Source: Pseudobutyrivibrio ruminis (GTDB lineage Bacteria > Bacillota > Clostridia > Lachnospirales > Lachnospiraceae). From it: a stretch of 64,000 nt of DNA. A program made the position numbers and the translations under genes. This document shows positions 9,549 through 17,780 of the stretch, piece by piece. Under the pieces are notes generated by a model. It was not told the DNA's origin and did no database searches. It saw nothing but the letters and a program-made list of their open reading frames with translations. Position 1 is the first letter of the stretch, and each line of letters opens with the position of its first letter. The stretch lies in NCBI GenBank assembly GCA_015057305.1, contig SVES01000003.1, positions 62,001 through 126,000 of the forward strand, given 5' to 3'.

Positions 9549-9600
9549 AAATCCTCCAAAAAGATAAAGAATGAAATAAAGTAAAAATAAAGTTGATAAA

Positions 9601-9642
9601 ACTTTATATTCCGTTGGAATAAAGTATAAATCAAGCTATATT
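9601..9642 (+). promoter_or_regulatory. Promoter with overlapping LacI-type operator
   Basis: ACTTTATATTCC and GGAATAAAGT form an imperfect palindrome (9601-9625) around a GTT centre. TTGGAA (9614-9619) and TATATT (9637-9642) are separated by exactly 17 bases and make a credible sigma-A promoter for the operon starting at 9693. The operator covers the -35, a standard repression geometry. Assignment to the adjacent LacI gene is inference. Confidence 0.6.
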
Positions 9643-9692
9643 TAAAATCAAGAAGTAGAAATGCACTAAGGCATTATTAAAGGAGGATAACT

Positions 9693-11093
9693 ATGGCAAC
9701 AATAAAACTTGGTTTTGCACCTACAAGACGAAGCATTTTCAGTGCACCTGCAGCAGTAGAATATGCGAATTATACAAGAGATAAATTAAAAGCGATGGGG
9801 GTAGAGTTTGTAGATATTACAGATATTGCAGAGGATGGTCTACTCCATGATGAAGCTGATAGATTAAAAATAGAAGAAAAGTTTAGAAAAGAGGGAGTAG
9901 ACGGATTATTTTTCCCACATGGAAATTTTGGCACCGAATATGAGGTGGCAAGACTTGCAAAAAGCATGAATTTGCCTGTTCTTCTATGGGGCCCTCGTGA
10001 TGAGAGACCTGATGAAAAGGGTGTCAGACTAAGAGATAGCCAGTGCGGAATATTTGCAACTGGAAAGGTTCTTAGAAGATTCAAAGTTCCATTTACATAT
10101 CTTACAAATTGTAATTTAGAGGATGAAGCATTTGAGAAAGGAGTTAAGCAGTTCCTTAGAATTTGCAATGTAGTAAAAGCCTTTAGAAATATAAGAATAC
10201 TACAGATTGGACCTAGACCATTTGATTTTTGGTCAACAATGTGCAATGAAGGAGAGCTTCTTGAAAAGTTCAATATTCAACTAGCGCCAATTCCTCTTCC
10301 AGAATTAACAGCAGAAATCAAAGCAGCTAAGGAAGAAGGCACAAAGGTAGCAAAGACTATTGAGTATTGTAAGGAAAATTTCAACATTCAGATTAATGAT
10401 GAACAGCTTGAAAATGTTGCAGCTCTAAAGGTGGCTATGAGAAATCTAGCAGATAAATATGGTTGCACAGCAGGAGCTATTCAATGCTGGAATGCCCTTC
10501 AATCAGAAATTGGCATTATGCCATGTGCAGCAAACTCTCTATTAAACGAAGAAGGCTTCCCTGTTGTCTGCGAGACAGATATTCACGGAGCTATTACAGC
10601 ATTAATGGTTGAGGCTGCCGGTATGGATGAAAGCAGAAGCTTTTTTGCAGATTGGACTGTAAGACATCCTGACAATGACAATGGCGAGCTTTTGCAGCAC
10701 TGTGGACCATGGCCAATATCATGTGCAGGCTGTAAGCCAACAATTGGCTATCCACTTGCCTTTGACCATCCGGGGGCTGTGGAAGCAGAAGCAAAGCATG
10801 GTCTTTTAACCTTAGCTCGCTTTGATGGAGACGAAGGGGAATACTCACTACTTTTAGGAAATGCCAAGGGAATAGATGGACCTTACACAAAGGGAACTTA
10901 TCTATGGGTTGAGGTTGAAAATTGGCCACGACTTGAAGCAAAAATCGTAGAAGGACCGTACATTCATCACTGCGTGGGCATTCACCAGGATGTTGTGCCT
11001 GTGCTCTATGAAGCATGCAAATACATAGGAATCAAGCCAGACCTTTACGATGACGTAGAGCAGGAGGTGCTGGATAAAATTCACTGTATCTAA
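9693..11093 (+). CDS. L-fucose/L-arabinose isomerase-family protein (candidate sugar isomerase)
   Basis: A 466-residue cytoplasmic protein that resembles the fucose/arabinose isomerase fold family. N-terminal Rossmann-like domains (VDGLFFPHGNFGTEYEVARL, PVLLWGPRDE) are followed by the metal-site region VVCETDIHGAITALM and SCAGCKPTIGYP. Such enzymes interconvert aldoses and ketoses with Mn2+. It is first in the operon with an FGGY kinase and a split transketolase, the place expected for an aldose-to-ketulose step. AAAGGAGG precedes the ATG. In this context it is the best candidate for converting D-apiose to D-apulose, although a fucose, arabinose or other pentose substrate cannot be excluded. 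Confidence 0.75.
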   Translation: MATIKLGFAPTRRSIFSAPAAVEYANYTRDKLKAMGVEFVDITDIAEDGLLHDEADRLKIEEKFRKEGVDGLFFPHGNFGTEYEVARLAKSMNLPVLLWGPRDERPDEKGVRLRDSQCGIFATGKVLRRFKVPFTYLTNCNLEDEAFEKGVKQFLRICNVVKAFRNIRILQIGPRPFDFWSTMCNEGELLEKFNIQLAPIPLPELTAEIKAAKEEGTKVAKTIEYCKENFNIQINDEQLENVAALKVAMRNLADKYGCTAGAIQCWNALQSEIGIMPCAANSLLNEEGFPVVCETDIHGAITALMVEAAGMDESRSFFADWTVRHPDNDNGELLQHCGPWPISCAGCKPTIGYPLAFDHPGAVEAEAKHGLLTLARFDGDEGEYSLLLGNAKGIDGPYTKGTYLWVEVENWPRLEAKIVEGPYIHHCVGIHQDVVPVLYEACKYIGIKPDLYDDVEQEVLDKIHCI

Positions 11094-11100
11094 GATTTGC

Positions 11101-11185
11101 GCTCTGTTACGTTGACAAGCATAATGATTTCTTTGTTCGACAACATGTCTCACAAAGAAATATTATAGCTTGTCAACTACAGAGC
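11101..11185 (+). repeat. Long intra-operon hairpin A
   Basis: An 85-nt near-perfect hairpin in the 232-base gap between the isomerase-like gene and the transketolase genes. GCTCTGT pairs with ACAGAGC, GTTGACAAGC with GCTTGTCAAC, ATAAT with ATTAT and ATTTCTTTG with CAAAGAAAT, leaving a loop that can itself fold (GACA/TGTC). About 31 base pairs form with small bulges. No T-run follows, so it is not a simple terminator. Possible roles are mRNA processing or protection, attenuation, or a small mobile palindromic element. Confidence 0.8.
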
Positions 11186-11223
11186 TTAGGTTGAGGTGTA
11201 ACAGCACCGTATTATTTAGATGA

Positions 11224-11307
11224 GCTCGTAGCAAACAAGCTCTGATAATTCTCAAGCGAAACGTGTTGTTGAGCGGAGAATTCATCAGGCTTGTTGGCGT
11301 AACGAGC
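11224..11307 (+). repeat. Long intra-operon hairpin B
   Basis: A second hairpin of 84 nt, starting 39 bases after hairpin A. GCTCGT pairs with ACGAGC, AACAAGC with GCTTGTT, and CTGATAATTCTC with GAGAATT-c-ATCAG. The tip contains GCGAAACG. It ends 18 bases before the ATG at 11326, just ahead of the GAGGT ribosome binding site. Its sequence differs from hairpin A although size and build are similar. No open reading frame of note lies in the gap. Confidence 0.8.
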
Positions 11308-11325
11308 GGATTGGCGAGGTAGATT

Positions 11326-12165
11326 ATGAATGAAAAGGAATTGACTTTGAAGGCCTTGGATTTACGCAAGGTTGTAGTGGATATGATTATGAAATCAGGT
11401 GGAGGTCACATCGGCGGAGATTTTTCGGTGATGGAAACACTTGTTACATTGTATTTTGACCAGATGAATATAAGCCCTGAAAACAAGGATGATTTAAATA
11501 GAGACTATTTTATTATGAGTAAGGGCCATTCAGTTGAAAGCTATTACGCAGTGCTGGCAGATAAAGGCTTCTTTGATACGAAGGAATTGGTGGATACCTT
11601 CTCTCAATTTGGCTCCAAGTTTATAGGACATCCAAATAATGAAATCGATGGTATTGAAATGAACTCTGGCTCCCTAGGGCATGGACTTCCAGTATCTGTA
11701 GGAATTGCACTTGCATGTAAAAAGGATAATCGTCCGAGCCGTGTTTACACAGTTATGGGGGATGGAGAGCTTGCAGAGGGTTCCGTATGGGAAGGCTTTA
11801 TGGCTGCTGGACATTATAAATTGGATAATCTGTGCGCAGTTGTTGATAGAAATCATTTGCAGATATCTGGAAGCACGGAAGATGTTATGACTCATGAAAA
11901 TCTAAAGGCTCAGGTGAGAAGCTTTGGATGGAATGTAATAGAAGCAAACGGTAATAGTATAAAAGCCATGCATGACGCCTTTGAGGCAGCCAAAACTGTG
12001 AAGGATAAACCTACATGCATTATCGCAAATACCATAAAGGGCTTTGGCGGTGGAGAAGTTATGGAAAATAAAGCAAGCTGGCATCATCATGTTCCAAATC
12101 AAGAGGAATATCAGCAAATCATAGATGCCATCAATGCTAGAAGGGAGGCGGTCATAAGTGAATAA
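11326..12165 (+). CDS. Transketolase, N-terminal subunit (thiamine-PP-binding half)
   Basis: A 279-residue protein that is only the first half of a transketolase. It has KSGGGHIGGDFSVMETLVTL, the SKGHSVESYYAVL segment, and the thiamine pyrophosphate motif MGDGELAEGSVWEG ending in DRNHLQISG. The pyrimidine-binding half is encoded by the next gene, which overlaps it by 8 bases. Split transketolases occur in several bacteria and archaea; AptA/AptB of the D-apiose pathway (apulose-4-phosphate transketolase) and the sulfoquinovose transketolase are specialised examples. The flanking isomerase-like gene and FGGY kinase suggest the apulose-type reaction, transferring a ketol unit to glyceraldehyde 3-phosphate. 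An ordinary pentose phosphate role is the alternative. Confidence 0.9.
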   Translation: MNEKELTLKALDLRKVVVDMIMKSGGGHIGGDFSVMETLVTLYFDQMNISPENKDDLNRDYFIMSKGHSVESYYAVLADKGFFDTKELVDTFSQFGSKFIGHPNNEIDGIEMNSGSLGHGLPVSVGIALACKKDNRPSRVYTVMGDGELAEGSVWEGFMAAGHYKLDNLCAVVDRNHLQISGSTEDVMTHENLKAQVRSFGWNVIEANGNSIKAMHDAFEAAKTVKDKPTCIIANTIKGFGGGEVMENKASWHHHVPNQEEYQQIIDAINARREAVISE

Positions 12166-13099
12166 GATACCAAATAGACAAGCAATTTGCGAGACCTTAA
12201 TGGCTCACGCAAAGAATGATAGAGATATAATTGCACTTTGCTCTGATTCTAGAGGTTCTGCATCAATGACCCCATTTTTCAATGAGTTTCCAGAGCAATC
12301 TGTAGAGGTAGGAATTGCAGAGCAGAATTTAGTAAGCATCGCAGCTGGTATGGCTCATGTTGGAAAGAAGCCTTATTGTTTTTCTCCTGCATGCTTTATC
12401 AGTACACGTTCCTATGAGCAGGCAAAGGTAGATGTAGCCTATTCCAACACGAACGTAAAGCTTATAGGTATTAGTGGCGGTATCAGCTATGGCGAGCTTG
12501 GTATGAGCCATCATAGTGCACAGGATATTGCTGCAATGACGGCTATTCCGAATATGAGAGTATATCTGCCTAGTGATAGATTCCAGACTGGAAAGCTTAT
12601 TGAGGAATTGCTCAAGGATGAGAAACCAGCGTATGTGCGAGTAGGTAGGAATCCAGTTGAGGATATATATTCTGAGGATAACATTCCATTTGAAATGGAT
12701 AAAGCTACCGTACATAAGTATGGGGTGGATAATGAAGATAAAGTGGTTATTGTTGCATGTGGCGAAATGGTACGTCCAGCAGTTGATGCAGCTAAAATAT
12801 TGGAGGACAGGGGAATAGCAGCTACTGTTATTGATATGTATTGTCTGAAACCATTTGATGAGAAAACTCTGGTTCAATCTCTGGAGGGGGCAAGACTTGT
12901 TATATCCATTGAAGAACATGCACCATTTGGCGGACTTGGTTCCCAGGTTGCGTCTGTTGTAAGTGCCAATAGACCAATAAAGGTAAAGCAAATGGCTTTG
13001 CCGGATGACCATGTTATTACGGGAAAATCAAAGGATGTATTTAACTACTATGGTTTGAATGCGGAGGGTATCGTAAATGCGGTATGTAATCTCGATTGA
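12158..13099 (+). CDS. Transketolase, C-terminal subunit
   Basis: A 313-residue second half of the split transketolase. It carries the pyrimidine-binding domain with the cofactor-activating Glu region VEVGIAEQNLVSIAAGMA, the HHSAQDIAAMTAIPNM loop and the C-terminal domain (EEHAPFGGLGSQVASV). Translation starts at GTG (12158) inside the end of the N-subunit gene, with GGGAGG upstream, so the two are translationally coupled. The active enzyme should be an alpha2beta2 complex with thiamine diphosphate. The next gene, the kinase, overlaps its last 23 bases in another frame. This tight coupling shows that kinase and transketolase act in one pathway. Confidence 0.92.
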   Translation: MNKIPNRQAICETLMAHAKNDRDIIALCSDSRGSASMTPFFNEFPEQSVEVGIAEQNLVSIAAGMAHVGKKPYCFSPACFISTRSYEQAKVDVAYSNTNVKLIGISGGISYGELGMSHHSAQDIAAMTAIPNMRVYLPSDRFQTGKLIEELLKDEKPAYVRVGRNPVEDIYSEDNIPFEMDKATVHKYGVDNEDKVVIVACGEMVRPAVDAAKILEDRGIAATVIDMYCLKPFDEKTLVQSLEGARLVISIEEHAPFGGLGSQVASVVSANRPIKVKQMALPDDHVITGKSKDVFNYYGLNAEGIVNAVCNLD

Positions 13100-14549
13100 T
13101 CAAAGTACCCAGGGGACAAAAGCTCTATTGTTCGATGGAAATGGCACCTTAATGTGCCGAGTCGACGCGCCTCATAAGCAAATAGTAAATGACAAGGGCT
13201 GGGTGAGTCACGACCCAGAGGAAATATACGAGAATGTAATAAAGGTTACTAGAGGCGTTTTATCAAAGGCTAATGTTAGTCCTGAACAAGTAGTTGGGGT
13301 TGGAATTAGCAACCAAAGAGAAACCAGCGTAATCTGGGATAAAAATACTGGACTTTCATTGAATAATGCAATTGTCTGGCAATGCGCCAGAGCAACAGAA
13401 ATCTGTGAAAGGCCTGCAATTAAGGCAGCTGCAGATATTGTGTTCGAAAAAACAGGCCTAAAGCTTTCGCCTTATTTTCCAGCAGCAAAGCTGGCATGGT
13501 TAATAGAAAATACTAAAGGTGTCAGGGAAAAACAAAAAAAGCATGAAATATGCCACGGTACTGTGGACAGTTACCTTGTGTATAGATTGACAAAGGGCGA
13601 ATGTTATGGAACAGATTATTCCAACGCCAGCAGAACAGAACTTTTTGATATATTCCGACTAAAGTGGGATGAGGAAATATGCAGCTTGTTTGGAATTGTT
13701 CCAGAAGATATGCCACGTGTTTTAGATTCCAATGCATGCTTTGGTTATTCGGACTTTGAGGGACTATTTTCAGAACCTATTCCTATTCATGGAGTTTTAG
13801 GAGACAGTCATGGAGCTTTATATGGACAGGATTGTAGAAAGGCTGGAATGGCAAAAGCTACTTACGGAACTGGCTCGTCTATTATGATGAATATTGGTAA
13901 TAAACCCCTTCTAAGCAAAAACGGTTTGGTCACATCCCTTGCATGGGGAATAGATGGCAAAGTGGATTATGTCTTGGAAGGAAATCTGAATTACACTGGG
14001 GCAGTAATCACATGGCTGAAGGATGATTTAGAATTAATTGAAAGTGCTGGAGATACAGAAAGTCTGGCTCTAAAGGCTAATAAGGAAGATAATCTCTATT
14101 TGGTGCCAGCCTTTACAGGACTTGGCGCACCTTATTGGAATTCTAATGCAAAGGCTTCGATAGTTGGAATGGATAGAACCACTAGAAAGCCAGAGATTGT
14201 CAGAGCAGCTTTGGAGTGCATAGCTTATCAAATTACTGATATAATAAATTCTATGAAGGAAGATGCAGGTCTGGTTTTATCTGAGCTTAGAGTTGATGGT
14301 GGCCCAACAAAAAATGGCTATTTAATGCAATTCCAAAGTGATATTGCAGGCTGCAATGTACGTGTGCCTAATCAAGAGGAGCTTTCTGGAATAGGTGCAG
14401 CTTATATAGCAGGAGTGGCGCTGGGGATATGGAACGAAGACATCTTTGGAAAAATGAAACGAAATGTATTTAAACCAATGATGGATTCGGCAAAAAGAGC
14501 AGCTAAATATAAAGGCTGGAAAGAAGCAGTCAATTGTACATTAAGGTGA
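13077..14549 (+). CDS. FGGY-family carbohydrate kinase
   Basis: A 490-residue cytoplasmic kinase of the xylulokinase/glycerol kinase family. The N-terminal phosphate loop is ISIDQSTQGTKALLFD. Further motifs are GVGISNQRETSVIWD, the mid-protein GTGSSIMMNIG adenosine region and the C-terminal DGGPTKNGYLMQFQSD signature. It overlaps the transketolase C-subunit gene by 23 bases, so it belongs to the same pathway. In the D-apiose route the corresponding enzyme phosphorylates D-apulose at O4 before the transketolase step. Glycerol, xylulose and other keto-sugars are alternative substrates that sequence alone does not exclude. Confidence 0.9.
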   Translation: MRYVISIDQSTQGTKALLFDGNGTLMCRVDAPHKQIVNDKGWVSHDPEEIYENVIKVTRGVLSKANVSPEQVVGVGISNQRETSVIWDKNTGLSLNNAIVWQCARATEICERPAIKAAADIVFEKTGLKLSPYFPAAKLAWLIENTKGVREKQKKHEICHGTVDSYLVYRLTKGECYGTDYSNASRTELFDIFRLKWDEEICSLFGIVPEDMPRVLDSNACFGYSDFEGLFSEPIPIHGVLGDSHGALYGQDCRKAGMAKATYGTGSSIMMNIGNKPLLSKNGLVTSLAWGIDGKVDYVLEGNLNYTGAVITWLKDDLELIESAGDTESLALKANKEDNLYLVPAFTGLGAPYWNSNAKASIVGMDRTTRKPEIVRAALECIAYQITDIINSMKEDAGLVLSELRVDGGPTKNGYLMQFQSDIAGCNVRVPNQEELSGIGAAYIAGVALGIWNEDIFGKMKRNVFKPMMDSAKRAAKYKGWKEAVNCTLR

Positions 14550-14559
14550 TGGAGGGCTC

Positions 14560-15489
14560 ATGGGAAAACTAGCATACGAGGTACCGGAAGGTAAAAAAGT
14601 AAGATATATTATACATACAGATTGCAAGAATGAGGCTGATGACCAGTATACGGTGGCACATTGCTTGATGACTCCACTGTTGGATATAAAAGGAATTATA
14701 GCAGCTCATTTTGATAAATCATATGGAAGATATCCAGCTGGAGCTACGGCTAAAGCAAGCTATGATGAAATAATGACCGTACTTGATAACATGGATTTAA
14801 CAGGAAAATACCCTGTTAAATGCGGTGCAGCAGTTGCAATGTCAGATGAAAACACCCCTGTAGATAGCGATGGCGCCAGATTAATTATCGAGGAAGCTAT
14901 GAAGGATGATAAAAGGCCTTTATATATTGGCTTGCAGGGGTCAATCACAGATCTTGCCAGTGCAATTTTGCTTGAGCCTAAAATCTGTGACAGGATGACA
15001 GCCATATGGATTGGCGGCGGTGAGTATCCAAAGGGAGGAACAGAGTTTAACCTTTCACAGGATATTGCAGCGGCAAATGTGGTTATGAATTCAAGCATGC
15101 CGTTGTGGCAGGTGCCATCAAATATATATAAGAATTTTGCAGTGTCTCTTGCAGAGCTTCAAGTTAAGGTAAAGCCTTGCGGAAAAATTGGAGAATATTT
15201 ATTTAAAGAGCTTACAGAGCTAAATATGCAGCTTGGAAATGCTATGCCTGAATTTGATTGGCCTCACGGGGAGCTATGGGGACTTGGTGACGAAGGTGTA
15301 ATTGCAGCTCTTATGCATGAAGGACAACGCAGGGATATGTATCATGAAATTCCAGCACCTACTTTTGATTATGAGACAATGGAATACAACCTGGATACAA
15401 GTAACAGAAAAATACGTATTTACGATATGATGGATTATAGATTAACTCTTGAGGATTTATTTGCTAAACTAAAAATCTTTTCAGAGTAG
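14560..15489 (+). CDS. Nucleoside-hydrolase-like protein
   Basis: A 309-residue protein with the inosine/uridine-preferring nucleoside hydrolase fold. The N-terminal metal site is HTDCKNEADDQYT rather than the textbook DTDPGxDDA, closer to the divergent DUF1593-type branch. Later it has a GLQGSITDLASAI helix, IGGGEYPKGGTEFNLSQDI and IRIYDMMDYRLTLEDL. Nucleoside hydrolases use Ca2+ to cut the N-glycosidic bond of ribosides. This branch has no firm function that I can name. It sits between an FGGY kinase and an apiosidase-like hydrolase, so it may act on an unusual pentosyl or apiosyl conjugate. GGAGG lies seven bases before the ATG. Confidence 0.75.
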   Translation: MGKLAYEVPEGKKVRYIIHTDCKNEADDQYTVAHCLMTPLLDIKGIIAAHFDKSYGRYPAGATAKASYDEIMTVLDNMDLTGKYPVKCGAAVAMSDENTPVDSDGARLIIEEAMKDDKRPLYIGLQGSITDLASAILLEPKICDRMTAIWIGGGEYPKGGTEFNLSQDIAAANVVMNSSMPLWQVPSNIYKNFAVSLAELQVKVKPCGKIGEYLFKELTELNMQLGNAMPEFDWPHGELWGLGDEGVIAALMHEGQRRDMYHEIPAPTFDYETMEYNLDTSNRKIRIYDMMDYRLTLEDLFAKLKIFSE

Positions 15490-15514
15490 AGATTGTATAA
15501 GGAGAAGAAATAGT

Positions 15515-16813
15515 ATGAGTAAACATGGAATGGTAAAAGCAGTTGATTCCCATTTTGAATATGAGGATGGAACTTTCTTTTATCCTTTTGGAACAACAAT
15601 TTATGCACTTGCACATCAGACACCAGAGCTTATGGAGCAGACCTTTGAAACGCTTAAAAATGCACCATTTAATAAGGTGAGAATGTGTGTATTTCCAAAG
15701 CACTATCAGTACAATAACAATGAGCCAAGATTTTATCCTTTTGAGAAAAGAGAAGATGGCTCTTGGAATCCAGAGAAGCCTGTAAAAGAATATTGGGACA
15801 ATCTTGAAAATGTCATCAAAAGATTAGATGAAATGGAAATTCAGGCCGATTTAGTTTTGTTCCATTCATATGACAACTGGGGCTTTGCGACTATGCCTCA
15901 GGAGGATAATCTAAAGTATCTTGAATATTGTTTAAAGAGGCTTGGGGATTTAGATAATGTATGGTGGTCTCTTGCCAATGAGTATGATTTGCTACTCTCA
16001 GAAATTACCATGGAGGAATGGTATGAAATCGAAGAATTTGTAGCTTCACATAATCCGCGAGGACACCTTATCTCAAATCACAATTGCTTTAAGACATGGG
16101 ATATTGGTAGAAAAAATATAACCCATGGTTCATACCAGATAAAAAATATGTGCTATGTGGCAGATAGAATCGAGGAATTCGGTAAACCTATTTGTGTGGA
16201 TGAATGCTGTTATGAAGGAAATCTCCCAGAAGCTTGGGGTAATCTATCCGCAGAGGAAATGACGGCAAGATTCTGGATGTCAATAGCAAGTGGAGCATAT
16301 TGCACCCACGGTGAGACATTCCTAGATGAAAATGACATCGTATGGTGGGCAAAGGGCGGTAAGCTAAAGGGAAAGTCCCCTGAGAGAATCAAGTTTTTGA
16401 GAGATATTGTGGAAAGCTTGCCAGCACCTTTAAAGGCATACAAAGAAGCCCCATTCGAATTCATGGATAATCTTCCAGATGAGGTAAAAGAGACCTTTAC
16501 AAAATCTCCTGCAGGTAGAAGCTTCCAAATGGCTATGGCCATGGCTGATCCAATGGAAATGACAGTACTAAATACCTTTGAACATGAGTATAAGGCATGC
16601 ACTGAAGGAAAAGAAGTTATTCTCAATTATCTGTACCAGCGGTGCGAGGGCATTCATAGGTTGTTGCTTCCAAAGGATAAAAATTATAGGGTCGAGGTAA
16701 TAGATACCTGGAATATGACAAGAACTGTAGCTTGTGAAAATGTGTCAGGAATGATAAATATAGATTTACCAGGAAAGCCATATATGGCTATTCTTGCTAT
16801 CGCAAATAAATAA
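15515..16813 (+). CDS. Clan GH-A glycoside hydrolase, apiosidase-like (GH140/DUF4038/DUF5605 type)
   Basis: A 432-residue cytoplasmic TIM-barrel hydrolase. The N-terminal FYPFGTTIYALAHQTPELME and the FNKVRMCVFPKHY strand match the DUF4038/apiosidase-like group. Clan-A catalytic residues are visible: acid/base Glu156 in WWSLANEYD and nucleophile Glu230 in ICVDECCYE. A C-terminal beta domain of about 100 residues resembles DUF5605. GH140 enzymes release D-apiose from rhamnogalacturonan II. Being last in an operon with an isomerase-like enzyme, FGGY kinase and split transketolase, release of apiose or another pentose from a small glycoside is the natural reading. There is no signal peptide, so the substrate must be imported. 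Other GH-A families cannot be excluded by eye. Confidence 0.72.
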   Translation: MSKHGMVKAVDSHFEYEDGTFFYPFGTTIYALAHQTPELMEQTFETLKNAPFNKVRMCVFPKHYQYNNNEPRFYPFEKREDGSWNPEKPVKEYWDNLENVIKRLDEMEIQADLVLFHSYDNWGFATMPQEDNLKYLEYCLKRLGDLDNVWWSLANEYDLLLSEITMEEWYEIEEFVASHNPRGHLISNHNCFKTWDIGRKNITHGSYQIKNMCYVADRIEEFGKPICVDECCYEGNLPEAWGNLSAEEMTARFWMSIASGAYCTHGETFLDENDIVWWAKGGKLKGKSPERIKFLRDIVESLPAPLKAYKEAPFEFMDNLPDEVKETFTKSPAGRSFQMAMAMADPMEMTVLNTFEHEYKACTEGKEVILNYLYQRCEGIHRLLLPKDKNYRVEVIDTWNMTRTVACENVSGMINIDLPGKPYMAILAIANK

Positions 16814-16834
16814 ATAATGTCGGAAAACATAAAA

Positions 16835-16883
16835 AATAATGGCGGCTTTTGCAATTGCGGAAGTCGTCTTTTTTTCGCATAAT
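16835..16883 (+). terminator. Intrinsic terminator with embedded promoter (copy 2)
   Basis: GGCGGCTTTTGC pairs with GCGGAAGTCGTC (16841-16868) around AATT, with several G-U pairs, followed by seven Ts. TTGCGG (16855-16860) and CATAAT (16878-16883) are 17 bases apart and could start transcription of the hydrolase gene at 16919. Layout and bases parallel the copies at 452 and 46381. Confidence 0.75.
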
Positions 16884-16918
16884 GATAATACTTTAAGGCG
16901 AACAAAGGAGGTATTATT

Positions 16919-17770
16919 ATGGGAATGGAACCATCTTTAGAAGAAATTTTCGGCAGCTATATGCCTTATAAAATTACAGATGATACATGGGTGCTTAGCT
17001 TTATGAATGGCAGCGAGTACATGTATTTGTTAGAGGGAAATGAGAAGGCACTTCTTATTGATACAGGCTATGGTGTGGGAAATCTGAAAAAATGTGTGGA
17101 AAAACTTACAGATAAGCCAATACTTGTTGTTAATACACACTTTCACCCAGATCATTCTGCTGGAAATGGGGAATTTGAAGAGGTTATGGTTGCAGCAGGC
17201 TGGGAAGTGGATGCACCATCTGTTAGCTTTCCTGAGCAGATACCATTTGATATCTCAAAGCTTCCTCATCCAGATTACAAAAAGGTAATAATAGGTGAGG
17301 GAGATGTTATTGATTTAGGTGGACGCAAGATTAAGGTCATGGACGTAGCTCCAGCACATTGCAATTCTAGCTTGTTTTTCTATGACGAAGAAAATGGCAT
17401 GATTTTTGTGGGGGACGAAATAGAGGCGGCTCAGGTAAATATGTTTGATAATTCTTGTAACCTTGATGCACCATATGAAGTTAACCAACGCTTGCAGAAT
17501 ATGAAGGCAAATTGTGAGAGAGTGAAGGCATTAAAACCACAATTCATTTTTCCAAACCACAATGGAACACCAATAGCTTCAAGCTATGTGGATGATTTCA
17601 TTGGTCTCATTGATGGCATATATGAAGGAAAAGCCACAATAGAAGATAAGCTCAATCATAAATATATTGAAATGGACCCTAAGGCACCTACTCTTTGTCG
17701 GGTAAGATATGGTAAGGCTAGTATTTTCATTAAGAAGGATTTGGTAATGAGTGTGTATGGAAGTAACTAA
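16919..17770 (+). CDS. Metallo-beta-lactamase-fold hydrolase
   Basis: A 283-residue cytoplasmic protein with the MBL metal motif NTHFHPDHSAGN (HxHxDH), the third-ligand region APAHCNSSLFFY, the bridging Asp in IFVGDEIEAAQ and a late IFPNHNGTP histidine. The fold hosts thiolesterases, lactonases and other hydrolases, so the substrate is not predictable. It stands alone between an embedded promoter upstream and a terminator-like structure downstream. A second MBL hydrolase at 21941 sits with a GPH symporter, and the two may act on related glycoside-derived esters or lactones. GGAGG lies before the ATG. Confidence 0.85.
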   Translation: MGMEPSLEEIFGSYMPYKITDDTWVLSFMNGSEYMYLLEGNEKALLIDTGYGVGNLKKCVEKLTDKPILVVNTHFHPDHSAGNGEFEEVMVAAGWEVDAPSVSFPEQIPFDISKLPHPDYKKVIIGEGDVIDLGGRKIKVMDVAPAHCNSSLFFYDEENGMIFVGDEIEAAQVNMFDNSCNLDAPYEVNQRLQNMKANCERVKALKPQFIFPNHNGTPIASSYVDDFIGLIDGIYEGKATIEDKLNHKYIEMDPKAPTLCRVRYGKASIFIKKDLVMSVYGSN

Positions 17771-17780
17771 TGAACTCTAT

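Noticed and set aside
10594-11016. Long minus-strand open frame opposite the isomerase-like gene
   Set aside because: No recognisable protein features or ribosome binding site; it mirrors a well-conserved plus-strand gene. Many similar antisense frames were dropped for the same reason.
12158-13099. Split transketolase as a frameshifted single gene
   Set aside because: The two frames overlap by 8 bases with a good ribosome binding site and GTG start, and two-subunit transketolases are a known form.
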